Source: Laguncularia racemosa
Taxonomy: Eukaryota; Streptophyta; Magnoliopsida; Myrtales; Combretaceae
Direction: 5' to 3'
Assembly (NCBI GenBank): GCA_037954665.1
Contig: JBBMOL010000140.1
Coordinates: 930,001 to 994,000 of the forward strand
DNA: 64,000 nt
The notes beneath the pieces are model-generated. The model was not told the origin of the DNA. It saw nothing but the letters and a program-made list of their open reading frames with translations, and searched no databases. The first letter of the stretch is position 1; each line of letters starts with the position of its first letter. Positions 8,615-20,153 of this stretch are shown piece by piece. A program made the position numbers and the translations under genes.

Positions 8615-11358
8615 TAGTAAAGGTAACAACTTATCAACTAACTCACCCAATCCAAATGCAATATAATCTTAACATGATGCTTGCTCAAATGCCCTAGGAC
8701 CTTCTTCAATCTTATCTTAACATTATTCCTAGCCTAATGCTCTAGGATGCTCTATAACCTTCCCTCAATATCAACCAATAAATCAATCCATTATCAATTC
8801 ATTTAAGGGTGACTAAATAAGATGTACCAACATTTAAATAATTCATGAAGCAATAGTATTCACAGTAATGTCACAATTCATCAATCAATTCAACCATTCA
8901 ATCACATGAAATGTTAACATCATATTATCCAAAACACTCATTTATTCTAAGTTTCTATAATTCGGGGTACTAATTTATAGGACATTTCTTGAGTATTAAA
9001 TAATTTGGATAACGTGATAACTTCTAGTAATTTTTAAGATAATGATGAAGTGGAGGCATTAGCAAACAGGTACATAGCGAAATGGGATAAAATTGGGTCG
9101 GTCGCAATTTCTTGATTTTTGAACCTTATTTCAGAGGAAACAAGCTAACTCGAAGAAGTCATTTTTATATTAGCTATAACTTTTTATAAACACTTCTGTT
9201 TAGGGTAAATTCCTTCGTTTAGTCTCTTAAACAATCGAATTTACTATTTTTGATAAATTTTATATTAGCTATAACTTTTTATAAACACTTTTGTTTTGAG
9301 TTTCGTTTGTGGCGTTGTATTTTTTTTTTTTAAATTTTCTATGTGTCCTTAAGTTTTAGGCATTTCTATTTTTGGAAAATTTTAGATATTTCCATTTTTG
9401 GAAACTTCTTATGTTTTATTTTTAGCAGCTTTATGCCTACTGTTATTTGTATGCCCTAAGGCATTGGGCAGAGATTATCATTGAGTATTGTTGAAATTTT
9501 GAGCCATCATTGCTCTATTTTTCTCCCAAATTTCAAAATTCATAAAATTATTGAATTTAGATGCTAAATATTAAGGAATTCATATAATCAATTGATATTT
9601 GAATGTCACATACCGGGTATTCACAAAATAAATGATTTTGTGATAAATTCTTATTAATTTCACGTGTTTACGTTGTATCAAATAAGGACTTGTATTGCTA
9701 CAAATCTTTAAATTATGTGAACCATGTTACATATATAGGCATTAAGGTAGACTAACTAGAGCGTTTGATTCTCTTGGGGTGGAAAGCTGTCGAATGAGCG
9801 CAAGGGGAAATGGTATCGAAATGCACCAGTCCGTCAGCATTCATGCGACATCCAACCAGTATGGATGGGATTTCTCTTGGTCATCTTTTACATGTCCGGA
9901 TGGTAAACTTTATTCTCTTCCTAATCCTACTATAAGTTTTCTAGAATCTGCAAAACTCATATGAATTTCTATCTTCATCATAATATTTTTCCATTAAACT
10001 TCAAATAATACAACAATAATCTACATTGATCAAGCATACATTGTAGTAATTTATTGGATTTTCCGCTCACCCCGATTTCATAACTTAAAACTTGAAATAC
10101 TCATTGAGGAGTTGCAGAAGATCAAGTTCTTTACCTAAAATCAAAGAATAATAAGTTTACAGCTATTTCTAACTATTAAACTTATTGAAACTTGAATAAA
10201 ATCAAGTTTTTGAATCATTCTTTGATAAAACTTTCAAAACTAGACATTTTATGTTTATATTGATTCAACTCAAAGCTTAAGTTCACTATTTACGTGTCAA
10301 GCCTAGTCTTATTATAAAATACTCTTTGTAAGGATCACCATGCCTCTTTCGATTCTTGATTTGGAAGTGATTTGAAGAAGTTATGAGTTTTTGAAAATTG
10401 AAGAGATTTATAGAATTAGAAAGTTTTGGAAGGAAGAAAAGATGAAAATTTTTCACAGGCAATGATGAAATGTGGAAAGTGAGGGAAGAGAGGGAAAACT
10501 CGTGACTATATAATCTAGGATGACTCCATAGTGAAGCAATTGGGTTCAGTTAAGAATTATCAAAAATCAAGTTCAGTTAATATTTTCAAATAAAAACTTA
10601 CATACATCCTAAATAAAATATTCTAAATGCAAAAATACACTTAAAATTTTTAATTAACTATCCTAAATCTACAATTTTTATTTCATTTATCCAATTATTA
10701 TAACTTACCTAGCGAACTTATAATATAGCTAATTCTCATATTTTAAATTTACTTGTGTTTAATATTAAACTTTTATCATAACTAAGTCATTAATCAAGAA
10801 TTATTTACTATGAAATTTGCGAGGTTTTATAGATAATCTCTAATTTCAATTCCCTTTCGGTGTGATGGAAGTGAGAATTCAAGGATTTCTTAGAGAACAC
10901 AAAGAATGGTAAGTGAATCAATGCATTCCTAAATCTACGATTTTCATAATTGAAACCTAATCCTTATTATGTTTTATGAAAATAACTGCTTGGTGAAATG
11001 GTTGATTTAGATATATAGATTTTTTGTGATATAAATCTTTCTCACAATTAAGGCCAGTAACCTATCTCTTTTCCATAAAATTCAAACCTTTAGGATTTTT
11101 TTATCGAAAAGAAGATAGATAAAACATTAAGATGAATTTTTTTTTTAATAAGGATGAATTGATAATAAGTGAGATTATATGACAATGATTTATGGATAAG
11201 TGGTGTTTATGCTATGAATATGAGTTTATTGGAATTCATGGTTAAGGAATCAAGTAATTAGAAGTTTAAAATTCTTAGGATTATGCTAAGGCCTTGTAAT
11301 GCAATCGACATTAACACTGTTTTCCTCTAAGGATAAAACAAGTTCAAATTCTTCCTTT
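8615..11358. other. Gene-free AT-rich region
   Basis: No host gene or recognisable domain on either strand. It contains the repeat cores near 8670-8755, a local duplication (9163-9296), and otherwise unremarkable AT-rich sequence up to the duplication CTTAT at 11359-11363. Confidence 0.5.
9163..9296 (+). repeat. Direct repeat, 39 bp, offset 95 bp
   Basis: The segment containing TATTAGCTATAACTTTTTAT occurs at 9163-9201 and again at 9258-9296 with a single mismatch (CTTCTG against CTTTTG). The near identity suggests a recent local duplication. Confidence 0.85.
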
Positions 11359-12688
11359 CTTATTGTCGAGTCTAATTTTTGAATTCCCATTCCTAATCCG
11401 ATCTAAACTAAACCCTATGCTCATCTAATCTAGATCCTCGACTTGAGTTAGGAATTTCGTTTGATTTTTGGAGTCGCCACCCAACTATTGTTGGGAAAAA
11501 GTGAATTAAGACTAAATGAGCGGATTAGTCTTAATTTGGACTACTAGTCGTCGTTATTTCCTCTTCTCGTTTTTGTGAGAAGAGAAAAAGGGAAAACCAG
11601 AGTTTCTAAGTCCGGAGGCTAACCTATTAAAACCTATACGGTTACCACCTAATCTCCTAAAATTGTTCATCTTTAGAAATGTGTTTCATTGTGTTTCTGT
11701 TAATTTTTGTTATGTCTTTGAATTTATTTCAGAAAAAGGATTTTTCATTTATTTTATGGGTTGACCCGAATGGGTGCCTACGTACCTGCTACTCAGGATC
11801 AAACAAGCCGTAGTTCGCTTTTCTGAAAATCTTTAGTGTATTGGTGAATTTTAATTTTGAAATTTCTTTCGATTTATGTTCTTACCATTTTTTGGATTTT
11901 TCCTAAAAACTCTAAGCCTAAGCTTGATTTCATTTTGAAAATGATTTTGTAGGGAAAACATCAATTTTGATTTATTTGACGAAAATGATTTTTCTAAGTG
12001 CTAAAACTTATTTATTTTTTTTTTATGATTTTTATTTTTTTGTTATTTTTGTGATTTTTGTGATTTTTGATTTTTGTTGAAAATTTTATCCTAAGTTTAT
12101 TATCTATCCTATTTTGAAATCTAAAACTTTACTATTATTTTCCTAATATTTTTATTGTTTTTCTTCATTTTATTATTTTTATTATTTTTTTATTTTTTTT
12201 TATTTTACATTATTAAATCCTAAAAAACCTAATTTCTACATTTTCCTATTTATTGAAAATAGAAGTAAATAAATAACTAATAACTAAACAAATAACAAAA
12301 ACAAAAAAAATAACAATAATAACAATAAATAAACAAACAAAATAAATAAAATAAATAAAAAAATCTGGAAAATCCGACTTACCTGGATCCGGGTCGGTGC
12401 GCGGGTCGGGTCAGTCGGGTCGAATCGGGTCGGGTCGGATCGTTCGGACACGGCAGCGGGGTTGGCTCGTTCACGGCGTTCCGGCGGTCTTTTGCGGCGG
12501 GTGAAGTGTCGAATCCTAGCTTCTTGAGGGTGTTGAATCCGATGGTGGTGGCGGTTTACTCCCAGAATGTCTCCTTGCGGTGGCTCAACTCCGATCGGCG
12601 GTCGCAACTTTTGGGTTTCCTTCCATCTACACTCTTTTCCCTCTCTCTCGCAATTCTGATCTGTGTCCTTGCTTCCTCATCTCCTCCT

Positions 12689-12698
12689 CTATTTATAG
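12689..12698 (-). promoter_or_regulatory. TATA box of LTR C
   Basis: Minus-strand CTATAAATAG, identical to that of the other two LTR copies, with CACGTG at 12986-12991 upstream. Confidence 0.75.
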
Positions 12699-13005
12699 GC
12701 GCTTGAAAACGAGCTGGATAAGCTCGGATTTCCTCCGATTGAAGCTGATCGGATTTTCGGTTGAAAAACCAACTCCGATTCGTGCCCATCCAACCATTTG
12801 TTGCGATTTGATTTTAATTAGATAATGTTTATCTTATTTTTGTTGAAGATCTGTTGGATTTGTGCAAAAAAATCGAATCAAAACAGCCGAAATACGAATT
12901 TTTTCTTCGCCGGCGATCTCGGGCTCGAGGTAGGAGACGATCACGCGGCCGGCACGTGCGTTTCTTCCAGCCAATCAGATGCTGTCACGTGTCCTGGATA
13001 AGTCG

Positions 13006-13169
13006 AAAAATTGCAAAACGCGGAAACTGCTTCCTCCGCGATTCGAACGTCTGACCGAGCCCCCCCCCCCCCCCACCCGCGCGCGCGCGCGCGCCTAGCC
13101 ATGGTCCGGACCAACTGAGCTAGCCCACTTTCCTGATTTTTCTAATTTCGCAAATTGCATATATGCAAT
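13006..13169 (-). promoter_or_regulatory. tRNA-like Pol III-type module with palindrome, LTR C
   Basis: The palindrome at 13154-13169, exactly 31 bp, box A TAGCTCAGTTGG (13111-13122), 60 bp, box B-like ACGTTCGAATC (13040-13050), T-runs of 4 and 5 (13015-13018, 13006-13010). The wider box A-box B gap is explained by an expanded GC/C tract (13060-13095). Confidence 0.55.
13060..13095. repeat. C15 run and adjoining (GC)n tract
   Basis: Fifteen consecutive C (13060-13074) followed after a short ACCC by an alternating CG/GC tract to about 13095. It sits between box B and box A of the tRNA-like module in LTR C and is an extreme compositional outlier in this AT-rich window. Confidence 0.95.
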
Positions 13170-13417
13170 GCGATTTTTCTATTTTTTTGTATTTTTTGAA
13201 ATTTCAAAAATTTGTAAAAAAATTTTATTATTCATTATTGCTATTTCCGAAATCATTTTTCAAAATTGAAGCGTTTTCCTATTTATTTTTATTTTTTGAA
13301 CATTTTTATTATTTTATGCTAAATTAGGGAAAAAATGGAAAAATTAGGAAAAATTGAAAATTGATTATTATTGAAAATTATTGACTCCTAGGGCAAAAAT
13401 GAGGTGTTTACACTTAT

Positions 13418-16400
13418 CAATTGTGTAATATGTAATTGGAAAAAAAAAAGAAAAAAGAATTCATAGGATTATAATTCAAAATTAAATTAACAACCTTTAA
13501 GAAAAATTGGAAAACAAAACATTTAAGAGCTCAAAAATCAATATAGAATAAAATAATATCGACCTTATAAGACTTTAAGGTTAAGCAACATCCCTAAATA
13601 AGGAGACGGAAGACCATCATAGTAAGGTAGTTGATCACCTCTTAACTTGGTCAATCAGCCTTACCTTAAGGTCAACTATCTTAGCTCTCCTTAGCATAGG
13701 TAAACCTAGTGACCCTTTGGAGACCCATTATGATCCCGATAGGCTTATCACAAGTAAAAGTGGCAAAAGCAAGTTTTAACCCTAAAAATTTTAATCTTTA
13801 AATTTATTTAAGTATTGAACTAAGTTATATATTAGATTAGGTGTTGATAATTATATATCATGCTATTAAAATTTTAAATGGATTCCAAGTACATAGATAC
13901 TATTATGTGACGCATGTGCATTATAAGTTAACTATGAATGAACTAATAAACATTGAACCTTTATAATGCACATGCTGTTTATATTTAATGTAGTGTAAAT
14001 AATGAGCTTACAGCTTAACCATATATAGTATAATGCAAACAATGGATACAATAGGGTTATTCATGTTTCATAATGCAAGTGCTAGACGTTGGTTTGATTA
14101 CATTAGTGAAAGTGGAATATGAGTTATTATGAACTTCACTTATCAAGTTTTTGACATTGTGTGTAGTGTGCCATTTGAATGTTTATGTGCATACAACTGT
14201 CATGTCTTAGGTTTTGCAACTCACCCTTTTGGTATTTTAAATTGCAAGTACTGATAAGTATGACTTGACCATAGGACTACAATTAAAGTAACATTAATGC
14301 AACTATCGATTGATAGATCAATTTAGAAATATTTAGTTTGACAAGTTTTCCATAGTATTTATCTAAATTTAGAGACCGTAAATTTTACAATATCCAAAGG
14401 CCATTTATTATAAGAGTTAGAAAATTTACTGGTGATTTTGGTGGTTGGTTATGAGCCTTGCATATTCTTATTAAGATCAAAATATTTAGTAAGCTAACCA
14501 TGTCCTATAGTTTCAAGAAGTTACAAGCCAAAGTATGATAATTGTTTCCTATAGCACAATTATATTAAAGAAAACTCTAAATCTAAATAGAGAAGAGAGA
14601 GCGTGAGATGGATTGCAACATTTTTGGAATAACATGACCAAGTTATATAATCCACTAGACATTTGTCTACTATTTGACCTAACTATTGTATCCTTACAAA
14701 CTTTTGTGGCTGAACCAACATGTGGCTATCGAACCATTTCAATACACCTAAAGGTCCATATCTAGTGTTTACTTGGTTTTTACTATTGTAGACGTACAAA
14801 TCATTATCTTTTCTATACAATCAATAAGGGATTTACAACCTCCATTCCCTACTTATAAGGTCCTAGAATTTCACAATCCTTTTAAAGCATGTCTATTTTT
14901 TTCGCATCACCTTACAATTGAACTTAATCCATTTAATTTTCAATATGTAATTTGGGTCATTCTATCTCTCTCCCTTAAAGGTCTTATTGTTTTAGACATG
15001 TACAAGAGTTTCACCTTGTCTAAGCCTTATACTATTGTCATTGTCCAACCTTAGCAAATTACACATGGATATAAATTGTTATAGGCCACAAACATCCACC
15101 TTAATTCTCCTCGACTTATAAAACTATTGGTAAGTAAAGGTAGATTGAAGGAAGGAAAGAGAAGGGGTTGGGTGGGCTAAAAAAAATCATTTAATTAAAT
15201 TTATTTTAAAATTAAAATATATATTATATTCATATTTTTAAGTGTAAATTTTATCATAAAATTTAATATAGTATAGTGATTAGATGGTTATTTTTATATA
15301 CTTAATGGCATGGGTTTGATTTTCATTAGAGTCACTTTTACCTTTTCAAGTTGTATTTATTGTCAATCTCTCAATAAATGATTTTTATTCTTTTTTGTTT
15401 TCTTTTCTTTTTTCTACTATAACTAGTAAAATTGAACTTCATTAATAAAACAATTGATTGTTGATTAAATAACTTCTCAATAGACATTATTTATTTATTA
15501 GTAGTTTATAATAAATAATAGTTATATTCAACACTATAAGTATTTCAATTGTATTGCATAAAATATTAATAAATAATAGTATTTTATATTACTTAAAGTA
15601 CTAACATTTTCTTTTACTATTGATATTATGAAAAGAAATGAATATTATTAAATAATCGATTTTTTAATCACTTATATTAAAAAAAACATATATGCATATA
15701 TTTATTTTTATGAAATTACTAATAAAATAATCTTATAAAGTCAATACTAAAAATTATAAAATACTATATTATTTATATTATGTTGTTATTTTCATTCTAC
15801 TTGTAATTTTTTATTTAAATGCTTATGATTTATTTTTATTAACAATAAAACTTATACTGGTTTTATATTTTAATTCTATTTTTTATAAATTGAAAATAAC
15901 ATTTTAACTAATATATATACCCAATAAAACACTAAAAAGTTTATACTTTTAACCTTTTATAAAATATCAAGTACCTGTAATTGACACATAAAAAAAGTTT
16001 AAATTTACTTTTCTATTTAATATTAAATTATGTTGAGGTTTTATTTATTTATATGTACATAAAATACATTATAATTATAGTGATAACTAAATATTTTTCT
16101 ACGAGTAATTATAACATTGATTTTAATATTGTAGATCTAAATTTTCAATAGTACGATTCTGCAACTGCTTTTGTTAGTAAGGGTTAATCTAGTATCCTTT
16201 ATAAAGACCTAACCTAATAATAGTTAATAGCTAAGCCAAAAAGTGACTAATTGATTCCTTTTCTTTGGCTTACAAATGCCTAATTAGTATTAGTTTGATG
16301 CTTATTACCTCAAACTTATAAATCGTTATCACTTTTCTTCAATAATCTATGTAAACTTATTGTCTGTATTCCTCACTTTCAAAGGCTTAAGACCTTCGTA

Positions 16401-16544
16401 ACATGTTTTCTTATAAAGCTAGAATAGAAAAATGTGAGTTAGTTTTTCTGTTGTGATCTGATTTTGATATTAAGCCATATGTATTTTGGAGGTATAATTG
16501 TTTACTTATTCTCTTATAAGTCTCTACAACCAGTTTATTTATAA
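13418..16544. other. Gene-free AT-rich region
   Basis: No convincing coding sequence. The longest open stretch (14773-15054 +) has no domain and a composition like its surroundings. From 15180 onward the sequence is extremely AT-rich, with many TAATA and TTTAT runs. Confidence 0.5.
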
Positions 16545-16861
16545 GGTTAAACTAGACACCGAGCTAATTCAAAACCGGCTTAAGCTTGGCTCTGACCCAT
16601 CATGTCACAAGTCAAGAGGGAGGTGAACTAGCACCAGCCCGTGATAGAAAAGGTAGGGTTGGTTCACGAGCCGATTTAGGCCCATGAATCGGCCCTTAAA
16701 TTTTTTTTTTTACCATTCTTTTTCTTGTTTGTCTATATTTTTTAGGCGGTTTTTTTTTTTCTTTCTTTCTTTGTAAAATTTATTCATATGGAAAATTAAT
16801 TCATCATTTTCATGACAATAAATGATGTTTACTTCATTAATTGGTGGTAAACCTCGTACAA

Positions 16862-16884
16862 GGGGGGGTGGGTGGGTGGGTGGG
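16862..16884 (+). other. G-quadruplex motif, (GGGT)n
   Basis: Five G-runs (the first of seven G, then four GGG) separated by single T residues. One-nucleotide loops are the most favourable arrangement for a parallel quadruplex. It lies near the left end of the hAT element, past the transposase stop in transposase orientation. Confidence 0.85.
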
Positions 16885-17029
16885 TATCAGCTCCAAATTT
16901 TATTGATTGATTAAAAATATTATAAGAAAAAAAAGGGGGCATTTGACCTTACCTTTTGTATACGATTATTTGACTCTACAAATAATAAGATAATACTACT
17001 ATCCTTACAAATTAATTTACAGTGGAGCT

Positions 17030-19190
17030 TCCCCTCAATGAGACCAAGTTGCTGAAGAATTCATCCTCTTCACTAGACGTCTTGTATGGCCCTTATGTTC
17101 TACTCCTTGCTTTAGAACAATCCTCCACGTAAGCTAATGTCTCAATGTTAACAATTGACAATCTTGATCGCCGTTGTGATAGGATAAAGCCCGCTATGTT
17201 AAAAGCTTGTTCAATAGCTACTATTGATGTAGGAGCAGCAAGAACTTAGCAAGTCATTCAAGAGAAAATCAAATAAGTCTTCCTATGCCTCTTCCACCAG
17301 TCCAAAATGTTAAAGTCCATGATACTACTATCGCTAAATTCAAAGCTCATGTTAAAATAATAGTCAAGTTCCATATACTAACTTGAACTAGCATGGTGCT
17401 GCTTCAAACTTTGCGTCATCATTTGTTGCACGAGGAGAGTATAACCATACATAGCACCATGTGAGTTGGGGGATGGTGATGGAGTTACAGAAACTTGATC
17501 ACCATATGCAGTAAAAAAGTTAGAAAACAAGTCTTCCGTTTCTTTGATCGCTCATCGTTGTTCTTGTATCATAGTAATGGCATAGGTATCTTCTGTCTTA
17601 GAAAATATGTCAATAATTTGATAATATAGATTTAGATATTCTAAAATCATGTCTTTCTTACAACACAGATCTAAAATAGAAGTAACAAGATAAATGGTAA
17701 GAATTTTCTTGTAATATAGTAACCATTTTATAGCCATTTTATTAACAGCCACCAGAGGAAATGGGTTACCTTAGGCTTCAAGCAGCACTGATAGTATATT
17801 TATGGCATTCATTAGGAAAAAGTGAACACTAGCCTGATACACTTGAGAAAATATTATAGTACACTTATGGAAAACTCTTAACACATTCAGCATTATGCTG
17901 TATACATGCTAATCACTAGAGTGCAGTGGAATGTCTAAGACATTTATTGTAGAAAAAAAAAAACACAACGTATCTTTATAGGGAATTGTACTTTCTAAAA
18001 GTCACTATGTGGAATTCTACCTATGCGTAACGTCTTTTTAAAATTTTTCAGGTCGCATCCCGTTATCAATATAAAATTTTCTTCATGTCTTATTTGCAAA
18101 TGGATGGTCAATTAAAAACCAACGAGTTGTCTTATTGAGAACATCTTAAAATTTAAACAATTAAGAATATCTCTAATATAAAGATTTAAAATATGGCAAG
18201 TATATTGTATGTGGAAAAAATTCTAACTTAGCATGGGTTAATATAATGCTTTAAGTTCATCAATGGATATAGTGTTAGTAACCGTATTGTTAAAATAAAT
18301 TGAAAATATATTTAAGTCAATCAGTATTCACCCAAAATAATACTTATTATATGAAAAAAAATATTCTATGTCGTATGACATTCATTAAAAATCCTAAGCG
18401 CTATTAGTCTATTTTGTACTTGCTATGCATAATCTATTTAGTGACATATAATTCCAATGTATGAATCATGCTACCATAGATGTCCATATATCTACACAAA
18501 TAGAAACTCTCATGTCAAGAGAATTAAATATAGCAGCTAATTCATGCTTACCATTGTGATACAATTTCATAGTGGTTTGTTGTATTGTTTTTGTTTCGTA
18601 ACTTTATGAGCTTGGATTCAAAGCTTTCTGTTCATACTCCAAGCAATGTGTAGAAGATGTGTAACTCCATGATATGTAACATTTGACTAAGTATTTTGTT
18701 AGGGCAACTTTTTCCTCTCAATAGAATACCGAAATAAGTTTGCTAATTGCAAACCACCAGATTGAGATATTTATTGCTATGATTTATCTATGCCAAACTC
18801 TATTAGGTGCTTCAACTGCATATGCCTATTCAAAGTCTCATAGCCCTTCCCCTTCTTCCACACATAACTTTATTGACAATAGTTGCAATACGCATAGGTG
18901 CTCCTATCTTCCTTTGTAATTTTATGAAAATGTTTAGTAAAAATATTAGATTTAAGTGGTACAAGTGGCTTACTTGTGGAGCCAAATTTGCCACACATGT
19001 GGCTTAGTACTTCTTCCTCCAACACTTCCTCGACACCACCTTCCTCTTCTTCTTCTACCTCTTCATCGCTACCCTCTCGTAGTAGTGGTTGACTTTGTCC
19101 ACTAGGAGTCATGTGCTCAAAGCTTGGGCCTAGCATCATCAAATCCTCTAACCATTCATTAGTGAAGTCATGAAGATCGTAATCCTCCAC
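17030..19190 (-). pseudogene. hAT transposase pseudogene (BED finger to dimerisation domain)
   Basis: The longest open part (18870-19190) begins with an acidic segment and ends in a BED-finger-like stretch (KITKEDRSTYAYCNYCQ), after which frames break repeatedly. Downstream, in changing frames, come recognisable hAT pieces: LQLANLFRYSIERKKLP, HWID-like GIICHWIDYA with QVQNRLIALR, a stretch around 17552-17752 with DLCCKKDMILEYLNLYYQ (the conserved LDPRxK region), and near 17100-17250 a C-terminal dimerisation segment with IVAIEQAFNIAGFIL. Multiple stops and frameshifts make it non-functional. Domain order from N to C along the minus strand is intact, so it is a decayed full-length copy rather than a fragment. 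Confidence 0.85.
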
Positions 19191-20153
19191 GTCAAAAAAT
19201 TGCTCAGGTTCAAGTTAAACAGATTTTCCTACATTACCTTTTCTAGAACCTCCATTCTTACCAGAAGATGAACCAGGGAAGAAATATGCAATTTTTTGAA
19301 TTAGTATAAAAAGAAAATATCGATATGAAAAAACCATAACTTGATGATTTGGTAGCTTGAAAAATATATATATCCTATAGAAGACACTTAAATGTAGATA
19401 ATAATAATAATCTATATAATAGAAGTTCTCGCAAGTTAAATAAATAGAAGAGTTGAGCAGATGAGAGCATAGAAAATGCTGAATGCACAAGGGATTGAAT
19501 AGATTTTTTTTTTTTTTCATAGAGAACCAAATGAATGCAAGACATGAATATATACAACCTACTCACAAAGTTTTAAATTTTCTACTACCTCAGAACGTTC
19601 AAATTAAAAAAAAAAAATCATGCATTCTAATTCCTATACCTATAAGCCTATTGCGTGTGACTTTCTACATGCTATCCATTTTCTTTTCAAGCCAACTTTA
19701 GAGATGGAATTTCAGATTTCATCATACATGCACCTACACTTGGAATCATATTATTTGCTGCATAAATAAGTCTTCCTCCACTCTACTGTTTTCAAAATCT
19801 ACTCAACCTTTTCTTTGCCTTCTTTATTTTTCTTTTTCCTTCTTTCTTTCATCCTTCACATCCATTTGTCCTCTTCCTTCTCTCCTTTTTCATTTTTTTC
19901 TTTATTTTTTCAAAATTTTGTAGATATTTGTTTGCTTCCACCTCTCTTCTTTTTTTTTTCCCACCAACGCTCACATGCATGCTTTGGTCTTTTTATTATT
20001 ATTATTGCAACAGTGAGCCAACCAACCTATTTAAATGAGTTACCCTATCCCAAAACCACCTACCCAATGGATTTCAAGCTGAGTTAAATTGGTCGGGCTG
20101 ATTCAGGCTAGTTTGATGGGTCAACCAGACCCATTCCGATGTTTAAGTTAAAC

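Larger units (their letters stand above)
11364..13412 (-). mobile_element. Solo LTR (copy C) of the Ogre/Tat-like family
   Basis: Runs from TGTCGAGTCT (11364) to GGTGTTTACA (13412) in plus reading, 2049 bp, flanked by an exact 5-bp duplication CTTAT (11359-11363 and 13413-13417). There is no internal element sequence, so it is a solo LTR. Through the U3/TATA area (12700-12860) it follows copy B more closely than copy A. It carries the CACGTG box, TATA box and tRNA-like module listed separately. Confidence 0.93.
16553..20145 (-). mobile_element. hAT-superfamily DNA transposon, degraded
   Basis: The ends are TAGACACCGA at 16553 and, reverse complemented, TAAACATCGG at 20145. Eight of these ten bases agree, with two transitions, and the TA[G/A]-start resembles Ac/Tam3-type ends. 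The flanks GGTTAAAC (16545-16552) and AGTTAAAC (20146-20153) form an 8-bp duplication with one mismatch, as expected for hAT. Inside, both subterminal parts carry GGGTC/GGCCC-type motifs (16580-16690, 20090-20135), and the minus strand encodes a decayed transposase. Size is 3.59 kb. Confidence 0.72.

Noticed and set aside
14773..15054. 93-codon plus-strand frame
   Set aside because: Hydrophobic low-complexity translation of AT-rich DNA with no domain or promoter context.
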